A stretch of 64,000 nt of DNA from Diplonema japonicum (GCA_964019335.1 OZ025715.1:431621-495620); one strand, 5' to 3'. Positions 36,423 through 48,500 are shown, counted from the first letter of the stretch. The notes: generated by a model not told the origin, from the letters alone. Translations and numbers: made by a program.

Positions 36423-38633
36423 ATGCAGCGGCGTGCAGCGATATGTCTGCTCCTTGCGCACCTCGTGCAGGGGAACATGATGGATGTGATTGAGAAATAC
36501 AGGGTTGCGTCTAAGAACTGCCCGCTGGGTTGCGACGATTGGACGAACCACAACGCGTCCCTGTGGCACGCGGGGAAGGTGCCGAGCGATGCGGGGAGCT
36601 ACTGCGCGCAGCCTGGGGCGGCTGTGAACACGGCGTTGTACGGCGGGTGGTGCTACTGCAAGCAGCACACGGAGGAGGAGAAAGGGAAGAGGGAGGTTGG
36701 GTCGCCGCCGCCGCCGAGCTGGGACGACATCGGGAACGCACGGTGCGAAACGACGGTGAAGCAGTTCGGGGAGACGCCACCGGCGGGGTTCCAGTACGAC
36801 ACGCAGTCGGGGATGACGGGGTCGCTGTACTACTCGAAGCAGGTGAGCCTGGACACGTGCCAAGGGCTGTGCGTGAACAACCTGACGAACTGCGACTACG
36901 TGAGCTGGGGGCACGGGGGGTGGTGCTACCTCGCGGAGTGGTGCACGAACATGGTGCCGAAGGTGCTGGACTACGAGACGTACCACAACGGGGCGCAGCC
37001 TGTGCCGCCGGCACCGACGCCGCCTCCCAAGGACTGGGACTACTGCGTGCCGGTGGAGGGGGTGCCGGAGCAGGTGAACATCCAGATCGCGTCCGGGAAC
37101 GCTGTGGTGATCTCGTGGGTGACGTTCGAGTCTGTTGCGCCCTCGGCGGCACCGACAGCGACGGTGAACGGGACGGCGCACACGGGGGTGACGCACACGC
37201 ACACGACGCAGGCGCAGGACAGGGTGTACTACATGCACTTCGTGCTGGTGGAGAAGCTGACCGCAGGGGTGTACTACTCGTACACGGTGAAGAGCGGAGG
37301 GAGCGGGGCTGCGACGAGCGAGGCCTTCCTGTTCCGGGCGCCGAAGTCTTGGGCGGCGGACGCCCCCACCACCATGGACATCTACGGGGACATGGGGGTG
37401 TACACCTACAACAACATGGAGTGGCTGCACAAGGACTGCGTGACGGACGGGACGGTGGACCTGGTGGTGCACATGGGGGACCACGCCTACAACGAGGGGG
37501 AGGACGACGAGAGGCGTGCCGACGGCTACATGAACGGCTTCCAGCCCACCCTTTCCAGCTGCCCTTGGCTCCCGAACGTGGGGAACCACGAGTACTACAG
37601 CGGGGCGGAGCTGAACCGCTACCTTGACTCCACTTGGCAGAAGTGGGGACCTCTTCCGGCGACTGACCAGACGGCGGCGGCAGCGAAGGAGACTCAGAAC
37701 ACCACCACCACCACCACCACCAACAACAAGGTCAACAAGGAGAACAACCGCCGCTACAACGGATCGTCGTCCGCGACAAGCGCCCTCGGCTACCTCCTGT
37801 CTGCAGGGAACCACCACGGAGTCGGGGTTCACGGGGCCCTCCCCTCGAACACATCTAGGTACTTCAGCGTGAACTACGGGAAGGTGCACCTGGTGGCCCT
37901 GGACCTGAACGGCTACTACGGGACGGACCCGTGCGGTGCGCCTTGCCAAGAGGCGCAGCTGGCGTGGCTGAAGCAGGACCTCGCGGAGGCGAACAAGAAC
38001 AGGGACCAGTTCCCGTGGGTCGTGGTCTTCTCGCACTTCCCCCTGTTCTGCACTGGGTGCCAGACGAAGCAGTTCGCATCCTACTACGAGTCGAACGAGG
38101 CGGAGAAGAGCGGGAACGGGAACAAGACGGCGGCGACGGCGTGGGGGAAGTCCCCGGCGCACCTCGCGATGCTGAAGAAGATGGGGTTCAAGACCCCCGA
38201 CCTCACGGTGAAGGCAGGGTCGGACGTCACGATCGACACCTTCGAGCCCATCTTCCTGCAGTACGGGGTGGACCTGTACGTCGCAGGCCACTGGCACTAC
38301 TACGAGTCGCTGTACCCGGCGACGTCGGGGAAGGCCTCGTGCAAGACCTGCGCTGAGCCGACGCAGGACAACTTCGACAGCCCGAAGGTGACGGTGCACG
38401 TGACCTCTGGGAACGGCGGCCCTCCCGGGAAGGACAGCTTCACCGAGGACTGCCCGGGCCCCGACTGCGGCCACATCCCCGCCACCAGGAAGCAGACCAC
38501 AGAGTTCAGCTACGGGAGGATCACCGCCCACAACACCACCCACCTCACCTTCCAGCAGTTCTTCAACAGCAACGGCTCCCTCTTTGACTCCTGGACAATC
38601 TACCAGCCCAACCATGGACCCTTCACAAACTAA
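36423..38633 (+). CDS. Secreted purple acid phosphatase
   Basis: A 736-residue intronless gene begins with a signal peptide (MQRRAAICLLLAHLVQG). All five metallophosphatase blocks are present: YGDMG near residue 322, GDHAYNEG, GNHEYY, FSHFP and AGHWHYYE. This is the metal-ligand set of purple acid phosphatases, which hydrolyse phosphate monoesters at acid pH with a dinuclear metal site. A fibronectin-like N-terminal domain (QVNIQIASGNAVVISWVTF) also fits. Preceding it are Cys-rich segments (CQGLCVNNLTNCDYVSW...WCYLAEWC) resembling a PAN/apple fold. A Thr-run insertion interrupts the catalytic domain near base 37700. Third positions are overwhelmingly G or C, unlike the neighbours, so strong expression or recent transfer are both possible. 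Location is probably extracellular or lysosomal. Confidence 0.9.
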   Translation: MQRRAAICLLLAHLVQGNMMDVIEKYRVASKNCPLGCDDWTNHNASLWHAGKVPSDAGSYCAQPGAAVNTALYGGWCYCKQHTEEEKGKREVGSPPPPSWDDIGNARCETTVKQFGETPPAGFQYDTQSGMTGSLYYSKQVSLDTCQGLCVNNLTNCDYVSWGHGGWCYLAEWCTNMVPKVLDYETYHNGAQPVPPAPTPPPKDWDYCVPVEGVPEQVNIQIASGNAVVISWVTFESVAPSAAPTATVNGTAHTGVTHTHTTQAQDRVYYMHFVLVEKLTAGVYYSYTVKSGGSGAATSEAFLFRAPKSWAADAPTTMDIYGDMGVYTYNNMEWLHKDCVTDGTVDLVVHMGDHAYNEGEDDERRADGYMNGFQPTLSSCPWLPNVGNHEYYSGAELNRYLDSTWQKWGPLPATDQTAAAAKETQNTTTTTTTNNKVNKENNRRYNGSSSATSALGYLLSAGNHHGVGVHGALPSNTSRYFSVNYGKVHLVALDLNGYYGTDPCGAPCQEAQLAWLKQDLAEANKNRDQFPWVVVFSHFPLFCTGCQTKQFASYYESNEAEKSGNGNKTAATAWGKSPAHLAMLKKMGFKTPDLTVKAGSDVTIDTFEPIFLQYGVDLYVAGHWHYYESLYPATSGKASCKTCAEPTQDNFDSPKVTVHVTSGNGGPPGKDSFTEDCPGPDCGHIPATRKQTTEFSYGRITAHNTTHLTFQQFFNSNGSLFDSWTIYQPNHGPFTN

Positions 38634-38765
38634 CTATTTTATTTTTATCTTTTGATTCAGAAACGATTCAAGTCCATTGACTATTCTCTTCTCATTCCCG
38701 CACTTCTCATTTCTTCCGTCCATTCCCTTTTCCCCATCTTTTGTTTACACCCAATGCCGTCATTC

Positions 38766-38815
38766 ACGTGACGTGCCTGCTGCGTGGGGGTGGTGAACTT
38801 TCTTCGCTGGAAAAG
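38766..38815. repeat. Intergenic direct repeat, copy 1
   Basis: It shares ACGTGCCTGCTGCGTGGGG and then TGAACTTTCTTCGCTGGAAA with the copy 261 bp downstream; only a few bases in the middle differ. Confidence 0.8.
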
Positions 38816-39026
38816 CGCCCCCCCTTCGCAAAAAACGTTACTCTTTATTGTCTGCATTGGGGTTCCGCCTTGTTGTTTTTTCCCCATTTTCCACATGGGT
38901 TTGGCACTGTTGTTTTGTTTTGAGATTTTCGGAAATGTTTCTTTCTTTCTGTGTTTTTTTTCCTTCTTCACGTCTTGTTCTAAAGTTACTTTAGAAATAG
39001 GGCGTCATCTTCTACCGATGGTAACC

Positions 39027-39075
39027 ACATAACGTGCCTGCTGCGTGGGGTAATGAACTTTCTTCGCTGGAAAGC
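39027..39075. repeat. Intergenic direct repeat, copy 2
   Basis: This partner of 38766-38815 has the same two conserved blocks and a 2-base shorter spacer. The second block is conserved to the base. Confidence 0.8.
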
Positions 39076-39535
39076 ATTCCTTCCGCAGCTACGGCTAATT
39101 AAATAATATAACCTTTTTGTATTGAAGCAACGTTGTCGAACATGCGGGAAATGTACGAGAGAAGTTCTCCTCACCCCTACCCCCTCTTTTCCTTTTCCTA
39201 TTGAATCAGCGATATGAAGAAGGAAAAATGTCTTCCACTTTAAATGAGAAGTGAATAGAACTAACTGCAAAGGAAAGAAAGAAGAAAAAGCGCATTTCTA
39301 TGTTACCCGGCATTGAGAATGCGTCACCCTTTTCTATCTCTGCAACTATCGCAGGACGGGACGGAAGTTACGAGGAACAGATTGTAGTCATCAATGCAGT
39401 TCTGCTTCTTTTCGTAGGTCTTGGTCTTGTGTTCGCGGATACCTTAGCCTTTGTTTTCCGTACCCCTTTCCTCCCTTTTTTTTTTGATATTCGCAAAAGA
39501 GCGTTTGACGACACACCACATAACTAGTTAATAAA

Positions 39536-40684
39536 ATGACTGAAGTCGATGCAAATGTTGAGCTGAAGAGTGCTGAGATGGAGAATAAAGAAAAAGAAGA
39601 GCTGACCAAAGCACAGAAGCCCGCTGAAGAGGCAGAGTCGTCCAGCGATGAGGACAAAGAAGTGTGCCGCAGGAGACGGGTGCTTAATGCAGACGCAGTG
39701 CCATGGTTCCCGAAGTCGCAGCGTAGCGTGAAGATGATCGACGCCAGCAGTATGCTGAGGATGAACAAGAACTCTTCGGGCCCGCCTGCAAGCATCCCAG
39801 CAGACCTGCTCTTGGAAGACCCGCTGACGCCTGAAATGGTGCACTCCGAACCACCTTCCGTGTGCAGAGCATATTCCCAGGGGAAATGCAAGAAGGGCGA
39901 CTCTTGCTCCTTTGCGCATGTCGCCAGCATCGAGACGAAGCAATACATCCAGCTGCAACGGGAGGAGGAGGCCATCCTAAAGGCGCTGGATGCGGACAGC
40001 AAGGCCAGGGAGACCTTCTCCGAGGCAGAGGTGCAGACACGGACGGTGCACATCATTGGCTTCGATTCCTCGACGACAGAAGAGATGTTCCTTGCGAAGA
40101 TGTCAGTGCATGGCGCTGTTAGGAAATTCCAGCTGTGCGGCGATGTGAAGCAACCGACACGGTACGGCTTCGTGGAGTACATATCCCCGGAAGGGGCGAA
40201 GAAGGCGATCCTGATGGACGGGAAGAAGCTGGGGATCAGGAGGTTGCGCGTGTCGCTTGCGAAGGAGGGCATCAAGGGGGGGCTCACAATCGAAGAGGAA
40301 CAGCAACTCGACATCTTGAAGAACGCCCTACGGAGGCGTGAGAGGAACGGACTGTACAAGGACCCGGACTACCACAAGATGTGCCTTCCGGATTGCAAGC
40401 TGCAGCCGTACATCCAGCGCGCGAAGGCATTGGCTTTGCATAACAAGTACGAGACGATTGGGAACGATTCCTTCAGCTACGCGAACTTCACTCAAATGCA
40501 GTTCAAGGAAGATGGCGCGTCGCCACCCGACACACCGCTGCATCCCTTGAGGCTCTGCACGCAGGAGTCCATGACGCACATGCTGCAGATAGCACTGGCA
40601 TACCGACAGGAGAGCGAGCCTGAAGACGAAGAAGACAGTGAAGACGACATCCTTGAGGGCTCGTCCAAGGAGGGCAGCGCGTAG
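39536..40684 (+). CDS. CCCH zinc-finger and RRM RNA-binding protein
   Basis: An intronless 382-residue protein. An acidic N-terminus leads to a CCCH finger with C-x7-C-x5-C-x3-H spacing (CRAYSQGKCKKGDSCSFAH) near residues 111-129. A canonical RRM follows at about 165-245: RNP2-like VHIIGF and RNP1-like RYGFVEYISPEGAKKAI. The C-terminus is acidic (SEPEDEEDSEDD). La-related proteins share a similar RRM context (TVHIIGFD...), but no La motif is visible. The likely role is mRNA binding and post-transcriptional control, important if transcription is polycistronic; that is inference. ATG 39536 comes shortly after a T-rich tract. Confidence 0.85.
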   Translation: MTEVDANVELKSAEMENKEKEELTKAQKPAEEAESSSDEDKEVCRRRRVLNADAVPWFPKSQRSVKMIDASSMLRMNKNSSGPPASIPADLLLEDPLTPEMVHSEPPSVCRAYSQGKCKKGDSCSFAHVASIETKQYIQLQREEEAILKALDADSKARETFSEAEVQTRTVHIIGFDSSTTEEMFLAKMSVHGAVRKFQLCGDVKQPTRYGFVEYISPEGAKKAILMDGKKLGIRRLRVSLAKEGIKGGLTIEEEQQLDILKNALRRRERNGLYKDPDYHKMCLPDCKLQPYIQRAKALALHNKYETIGNDSFSYANFTQMQFKEDGASPPDTPLHPLRLCTQESMTHMLQIALAYRQESEPEDEEDSEDDILEGSSKEGSA

Positions 40685-41434
40685 AGCTGGCACAACATGC
40701 GGCTCACTCCCACGTGGGCAGTGCTGACACTATCTGCCCTGCCCTGATGATGTCCAGAAGACTCACCTTGAGAGCCATGCAGCCTCGTCTAGCCGCATGG
40801 AGACCGTGATCCTGGACTACATCACCCACACGCACTTAGCTTTTTTTTATTATTTACCCGCAAAATTACAAACGTATCCAACCCTCATCCTCCCCCCTTT
40901 TCTTTTATTTTTTTATTGTCGCTCCCATTAAGTTTATTTATTTTTTTGTTCTTGTCAGTGTTCCCTCCCTGTTTCTCTACACGTTGTGAGGTGTTACACG
41001 GGTTGTTTACTTCTTTTTTTTGCTTTATCTTTTTTACAGGTTTTTATTTTGAAGATTAATAGCTACTTAATACCCACCACCCACCGGGCTCTAATTTAGC
41101 TCGTGTTTCCGTGTTTTATTTTGCACGCAACGCAGTTACATTACAGCTCAATGCGGTTAGGAAGTAGTAGGTCACCCCTTTTATTTGTTGGTTTGAAGAA
41201 ATACAACGAAGGGGCGAAAATAAAACCTTATAAGGGTGGTCCTCGAGTTAACCATCGCCCTTTTCCCCCCGCTTTTCTTGTCCCCTTTTTTTGCTTCTTT
41301 TATTGCGCTCTACCAAAATCTCGAACTATTCTTTATGTAGATTCTTCACCCCTCCTCCCCAGTTTTATTTGTCTTTTTTTTTCTTCTCCCTTGTCCTCTG
41401 CCTTACATGAAACAGCAGCCTACCTCAGGATAAG
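40685..41434. other. Intergenic region, T-rich, with second copy of dispersed 18-mer
   Basis: No gene supported. T tracts fill 40840-41050. The motif TAAGGGTGGTCCTCGAGT at 41231-41248 repeats the one at 23682. A C/T tract at 41340-41400 precedes the next gene. Confidence 0.5.
41231..41258. repeat. Dispersed hairpin-capable motif (partner 23682-23720)
   Basis: An 18-base identical core is followed in both places by CATCGCC. Both copies can pair AAGGG at the left with CCCTT at the right. Too short to name as a known RNA. Confidence 0.5.
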
Positions 41435-42111
41435 ATGATGATGTCGAGGAGGTTGGTCGGTCTGAGGAGGGTGGGTGTGAGGTGTGCGACGACTGCTGCA
41501 CCTAAGGTGTCCCCCCTCCCCCCTACTGTTAATGAAAAAACAATGCAGGAAGATGTGGCATCCCTGAAGCAGCTGGTGGGTGAGCAGAAGGCACATATCG
41601 AGGTATGTTCAAAGAACCCCGATTAACACAATGCAACTAAACAGGAGCTGTCGGAGATGCTCGCGAACGCGAAGGCAGCGAAGCCCCGCTTCATCGACGA
41701 TGAAGACGCCAACGATGTGATGAAGCAGAGGCTGCAGCAGCTGATGGTTGTTGTAGGTGCGTGCAGTTTCCTTATGCTGTTCTACCTCAGCAGACAGAAC
41801 AAGGCGCTCATGACCGGGTTGGACACGGTGTGTTTAATATAAAAAGAAAAAAAAATAAAAATAAAAAAGATGGCTGCCAACGTCAAAACGAAAATGGCGA
41901 CTTTGAAGGAAGAAGTGAAGGAACTTGAGAGCTGCTGGGCGCTTGAAATGCAGAAGAAGGAGGACCAGGTTTTTTTGAACAATAAAAAAGGGGGACAAAC
42001 ACTTTAAAAAAAAAAAAATAACAGCTTCAACAAATGCACCAGCAAAGTACTGAGCAGACTAGGTCTATCGACCGCCTCACCACCGCCATCAGGAGCTTTG
42101 ACAACAAGTAA
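41435..42111 (+). CDS. Small coiled-coil protein with one membrane helix, probably mitochondrial
   Basis: Introns 41603-41644, 41828-41869 and 41969-42024 give 178 residues. The N-terminus (MMMSRRLVGLRRVGVRCATT) is Arg-rich without acidic residues, a mitochondrial presequence pattern. Two coiled-coil stretches flank a single hydrophobic helix (LMVVVGACSFLMLFYL). Two of the three introns start GTGTG or GTTTT instead of GTATG and are A-rich. The layout suits an inner-membrane structural or regulatory protein, but I do not recognise the family. Confidence 0.72.
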
Positions 42112-42588
42112 GGTAGCGGTTGTGACTGGTTAGTGTGTTTCCCCCTTTTTTTTTCCTTTATCTTTTTAGTGTTTTCCTAATTACGTCCCGTCCCCTCTGC
42201 CTCCTAGAGGGGCTTTGGTGCTACGCATTGTTGTGCTCGCCCTCTTATTAGATACCACTTTTATGTAGAAGAAAAAAAAAAGAGCGTTTTGTTTTGTAGC
42301 CTCTATATTTCTTGTTTTTGCGTGCGTTAAAATGCTGTTTTCGGCTTGGGGTTCGGGAGGGGGGTCGACCATCGAATAAATTAGCACAATACGCATTAGT
42401 AAGACTCAGAAGTCAGGGCCCTTTTTTTTTCTTTTTCTCTTTTCGAAAAGTTTTTAAATCTTCATTCCTCATTGCCGCCATTTATTTGTTTTTATGGACA
42501 CAGCATCTTTTGATAAAGAGCTTGTCTCCCTTAGAAGGGTATATCTGACATTTATACTCCATTCTTGCATACTTTCCGCACAGGCCTG
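42112..42588. other. Intergenic region
   Basis: No gene is seen. T-rich tracts at 42140-42170 and 42420-42450. A CACAG at 42579-42583 lies 5 nt before the next ATG and fits a splice acceptor. The motif CAGGCCTGATGG occurs at 42581 and again at 42620. Confidence 0.5.
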
Positions 42589-45500
42589 ATGGGAGAAGGC
42601 CGCGAAAGGCTAGATTCGTACAGGCCTGATGGTGGGCGGCATGAGAGGGGGGAGAGAAGGTGGAGTAATGCGTCACTACCGTTCCAAGGGGAGCTGGCAA
42701 GGAGCAAGGAGGGGGAGTGGGTTGCGAAGCTCGAGTCTGCAGAGGAGGCACGTGGTACTGAAGATGAAGCTTTCAAAACGTGGCTAGAGGACTACCTTCA
42801 GGAGTGCAGCAAAGAGTACACTTTGAAGGAACGAGCGAATTACACTGAACACCTTCAGGAAGGCGAGTATTTCCACGCAGCAGTGCTTAAAGACATCACA
42901 CCATGCCTCCTCACGCTGGTGAGCAATCTCTGTGCCCGCCGCGACGATCCTTCTCACTACGAGGGCTTGCATGCCATACGCCCCGTGAAACGCAGCTCGG
43001 CAGGCGTGCCGCTCTGCACCTTCGAAAGAGGAAACCTCATCTTCCATACTTCCTTTTCGCCTGCTTTCCCCAGCAAGCTCGTCAGCAGCCTCACGGCCAT
43101 CAACAGCAGCAAGTTGCCCTTCGTCAGCACACCCTACGCAGCAGTCTACTATGTACGTGGCATCCGTGTGCTTGTCACTTCGAAGGTGGGCATCAAAGAA
43201 AAGGCCGACACACCTTATGCAGCCAGTGTCTCCCACCTGCTGCACACCCTGACGAGCACTGATGGCGCTCTCGGCATGCACACTACGGCGGGTGGTGTGC
43301 TCCTTGTGCTTCCCTTGAGACGAGTAGACATGTTCACCTCTGACCCTGACCCTGAAAAGGTGCTGACTTGCACGGTCCCTGAGAATCCTCAGAAATTGGT
43401 AGAACTTTTGCACGAGAAAGGCATGAAAATAAAACACCTCCCACTAATGTTGAGAAAGGGAAGCACAAGGATGAACGAGCTCGTCATCATTGAGATGGTT
43501 GCGCGAACCATGCGGCACGTGCTCGCAGCTGAGGTCAGTGCCGTTGAGTGCACGGAAGAATACCTTATGGAGGTGTGCAACAGGCTAATTTTCCACACGC
43601 TGATTGACAACGATAGCTGGGAGACACATGTGATACCTTGTGTACGTGCTAAGTTTAAGGATACTGACCCGAGTTATTTGGAATGGGGAAGCTACGTGGG
43701 AAGGGGCAACAGACAAGAGCTGCTAAAGAGGTTGTGCCACGTCCTTGGCACAGTGACCGTAAACCAGGAGGTGACTGAGGTGGTCCCTATCCTGAGCAAA
43801 GTAGTGGGTACGGGGGTGCATGTTGACAACACAACAATGGATGCAGCAGAGGGGTTAAAAAAGTCGCTGCTTGAGACAATGCAGTGCATGCACTCCGTAA
43901 CGAAGGCTGGCCATTACCCATCATTGTTAAGCACCCCCGAGGTACGGGAGAATCAGGCATACCATATACACGCCTTGCTGCTGCATGCTGAGTGGCTAGT
44001 GAAGAACGACAATGTGAACAGAAGCTTCGACTTGTACGACAAGAGCGTCAGCATCGCGGGTGACGACAAGATTCTTGCACTGTGGTTGAAGCTCATGAAA
44101 GTAGAGACTGATGTTCAGGGTTATGAGTATGAAGATCACGAGACGCTTCTACCGCAGATAGAAGACATTGTTGACGAGATAGACAGAGCACTGCGCGATG
44201 GGATTATCACAGAGGCAGGTGCATACCCAAGGATACAAACAGCCCTGCAGTGTCTACACAGAGGTTACACTGCAACTGATGTTATGGACCTTGCTGAGAA
44301 GTATTGTTTGCAGTCGGTCAAGCTGCTCGAGCGCACCAGGGGTGCTTGTGCAGAGGACACGGAGGCGGTGACAGATTTGGCAAACATCTATATGTCTGTT
44401 GGAAAGCTTGAAGAAGCAGAGATAAGGTACCAGCAAGTGACCGACACATACGTTGCACGATACGGTGAGGAGCACCCCGACACAGCCACCGCCATGAATA
44501 ACCTTGCATGCTTGCATTACAACAGGGCTTTGAAGGCAAAGGGGCGAAGGCGGAGCAGTGCTGTGAAGCCGGTACTTAATGCGACAGCCCTGGAGCAGTT
44601 CACAAAAGCTAAGACCCTGCTTGAGAAGGTTGTGGCTATCCCTGAAGCGGTACTGCAGGAGAGTGATAGTGCACTGCTGGCAGATGCTCTTAATAACCTC
44701 GGCTCCGTGAACTTCCTGATGGGCGACTACGCGGCAGCAGAGGCAAACTGCACGCGGAGTTACGAGATAACAGTCATGGCGCACGGCGAGGACGACGCTA
44801 AGGCGAGAAGTGCGAAGAAGAATCTGAACATCATGGCGCACCGCAGAGAGAGCCAGTCCGCGATACATATCCAAGCAGTGTTCCGGGGGCACGAAGGGAG
44901 GAAGGTAGCGAGCAAGAAGCAGCTATCGTTGCTTCTCATACAGAAGGCAAGTAGGGGTTACTTGTCGCGTTGCACAATCCGCGCCCTTCAAAACAGTCCG
45001 ACTCAAGATGGACGTGGCGCACAAGAAGAGAATATTAAGCCCACGGAGCAGCAAGAAGACAAGGAACCAGTGACGGAAAGAGAAAACCGTGCCGCGATTA
45101 AGATACAAACGCTGCAGAGAGGAAACGCTGGTAGGAAGAAGAGTAGGAAAAAGAAGCAGGATCTCCTCGATAGCAAAACGAACAAAGAAAAGGAAGCAGC
45201 ACAAGCAACTGCTGCAACTAAAATACAAGCACGGCACAGAGGGAACGTGGCAAGGCAAAGGACCAAGGAAATGAAAAAAGAAATTCGAGAAACTGTAGAG
45301 GAGCCCGAAGAAGTAAAAGCTAAAGAAGCTGAACAGACAGCGGCCGCAACGAAAATACAAGCACAGCACAGGAGCAGCACCGCAAGGCGAGAGAGCAAGA
45401 GGTTGGCAGAAGAACAGCAAAGGAAAACGGAAGATAAAAATGGGAAAGAAGAAGCACATGAGGAAAAGGAAAAGGATCAAAATGCAAAAGAGGCAACCGC

Positions 45501-48500
45501 AGCGACTAAGATACAAGCACGGCACAGGGGGAACATGGCAAGGCAGAAAGCTAAAAACAAAGGCTCGGAAAAGGGACGTGAAAAGAAAGAAGCTATGCAA
45601 CAAACAGAACAGGAAACCGCAGCAACTAAGATACAAGCACGGCACAGGGGGAATATGGCAAGACAGAAAGCTAAGAATAAAAATAAAAGCACAGAAAAGA
45701 GAGAAGGTGAAGGGAAAGAACCCACGCAACGGGCCGAACAGGAAACTGCGGCGACTAAGATACAAGCACGGCACAGGGGGAACATGGCAAGACAGAAAAC
45801 TAAAAATAAAAGCTCGGAAAAAGAAAATATTGAACGGAAAGAAATCGCGCAACAGACTGAACAGGAAGCTGCGGCGACTAAGATACAAGCACGGCACAGG
45901 GGGAACATGGCAAGGCAGAGAACCAAAGAATTAGCCCGAGTAGAAGAAAGAGAGGAGACCAATGAAAAACAGATGCAAGAACAAAAGGCAGCGATTAAGC
46001 TGCAGTCGCTGCAACGAGGCAACATGGCCAGGAAAAAGTGCAAAGATAAAAAGAAGGTTGAGCAACAGAAAGCCCAGGAAGCTGAGCACGCTGCAACGAA
46101 GATACAAGCCCTTCACAGGGGGAATGCGGGGCGGAAGAAGAGCAGAAAGACGGTATCTCAGAGGCAAAAAGAAGAAGAAAGCGCGAAGGCTGAACAACAG
46201 CAAGCCGCAACGAAGATACAGAGCCTGCACCGGGGGAACGTGGTAAGAAGAAACAAGAAAGAACGGCGGTTGACACTTCAACTAAAGGAACAACAGATAA
46301 AAGAGCAGCAAGAGGCAGCGACAAGGATACAGGCTCTACATCGGGGGAGCACGAAAAGGAAGGAGCTGGGCTCCAAGGCAGAGAAATGCTCAGACGAGCA
46401 GCACAAAGCAGCAACGAGAATCCAAGCGCTACATAGAGGCAAGATTGGGAGGAACGCTGCGACAAAGAAGAAGCTAGGCGCACATGGGACGACGCGTGCC
46501 GAGGCGCAGAAGCGTGCAGAAGTACTGAAGCAGAAGGTTTTGATGAAACAGTGCGTGTCGCGCATAGGGAGTGAGGTGAGCAAGTTTGAAGATGATGAGC
46601 GGCTGGCGATTGAGATCGACGAGGCAACGCAGAGACATACGCTTGGGATGTCCGGGCTGGAGGACAGGTATATGGTGATGAACAGAAACTGCAAAAGGAT
46701 GGCACTGCAGAACGAAGAGGCAGAAAAGAGAGAGAAGACATCCGAGGAAGAGAAGGCAACGCGCCGCTGTGTAAAAAGAGAAGAAATGGTCATTCGGCTT
46801 GGGGAAGAGGCAGTGCTGCTGTTCGAGGGACAACACAGCATGCTCGCGCGGCAGGAAGGAAAGAAGAGGCGCGAGATGCTGAGGGAAGAGAAATACCTGC
46901 GAAAACAGCTAAAAGAGTATAAGGACGCAGAAAAGAAGGATATCAACAAGAAAGAAGAGCGGCGACTACGGCACACTGACTGGAACACACAGCGGGCCAT
47001 CGAACTCAACGGGAGCGATGAGTTCAAAAACAAGGAGAGAAGAAAGCTCTACATGATGGGAAAGGAGGAGGAACAGAAAGCACGCCGCGCAAGGGGGGAG
47101 GCAAGGAGGATTGAGGTGGAATTGCGCGCGAGGCAGGTATGCCACGTAAGTGTTAGGTACCCTACCAGTTTTGTTCTGTTTACACAGCCATGTATTCAGA
47201 GCACCAGATGTAGGGGAGAGCTTTGTTTATATGTTTTATTTGAACTTTACTTCACACAGATACGCGACACGACAAAAACACTGCGCAATACGTGCAAGGA
47301 ACGGAAGGAGCTCGACCTACTCAGCAGGGAAGAAGCGGTGAAGCAGCAGAAAAAGACGCAGCACAAGTTAGACCGGCAGCTGCTGGCACCGATCGGGACG
47401 CCGCACTCCTTTTATGATTATTCACCACCTCAGACTTCAGGAGGTGTCAGCGAGCAGAAGAGTATTCTGGGCCCTGTTAAGCCCGCCGGTGTCGGCATGT
47501 GCGACGGCGTGACGAATGAGGTTGCTGCTGCCCTGGAAAGACGGGACAGAGATTTTCGCCTATCACAAAGGCTCCTCACCGAGCCACCGCACTTCCTCCT
47601 GCGGCACCAAGAAGACAACGACATTGTGAACGTGTTCTATAAAGCAGAAGCAGGGAAGCAGATGCCACAGTCGCATGCTATCGACGACCCACCGCTGCAT
47701 AACGCAGCGTGTGTTGCCACGCCACCTGCGGAGAGACCACACTCGCCGCTGGGAGTAGGTGGTGCCGAGCCTGTTGAATCTAGGGCTGCCTATACTGAAG
47801 ATGGGAATGGCAAAGATGTGGTACTTGAGAAGAATAAGATAGCGTCTGCTTTCGCTAGCAACGGAGACTACGAACAAGCAGCCCTGAACTTGAAAAGCGC
47901 AAACCTTGCAACCTTAGAAGGAAGCGAGCCCCATGAAGGGAAGACAGGGTTACTGTTCAGTAGCAAGGAGGAAAGGCTGCACTTGCGTGCTACGACGCTG
48001 AACAACGTTGCCTGTCTCTACAAGAGGCTGAAGAACTATAAGAAGGCGCTTGAGTATTTGGTATGTGACACCTGCATGCAGCATGTCACAGGCGGTTGTA
48101 CATGCCTTGGAGTCTTCATTGTCTGACGAGAGTCCTGCTACATTGCTGAACCTCAGTGCTGTGCACGCTGCGCTCGAGGAGCCCATCCCAGCGCTAGGAT
48201 ACTGCAGAGGAGCGATGCGTGTGCTGCGGCACCGAGTTGCAGCTGGACTGGTATGCCGTGAGGGTCATCCATCTCTGCAGACTGCCCCGGAGCTCATGAA
48301 CGCAAAACTTCTGATCATAGTGATGATGCACAACCTGGCAGCAGCACAGGCCATATCGACCAATGAGGTATCCAAACACAGCAGCCACACGCCACAGGTT
48401 TCGTCTGCGTACAGCAGTTACACCATCGCCCTAGAAATGGCCCGGTCCTTCTTGGGCGGCAACCATCAAACTACGAAGGTCATTGAGACAGCACTGAATG

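Larger units (their letters stand above)
38634..39535. other. Intergenic region with a duplicated 48-bp motif
   Basis: No gene is supported in these 0.9 kb. It contains two copies of a conserved motif (38766-38815 and 39027-39075), T-rich tracts and, near 39460-39490, a C/T tract before the next gene. Confidence 0.55.

Noticed and set aside
36387-38615. Antisense open frame of 742 codons across the phosphatase gene
   Set aside because: It mirrors the GC-rich third positions of the real gene, encodes Val/Arg/His-rich nonsense, and the sense strand has all phosphatase motifs.
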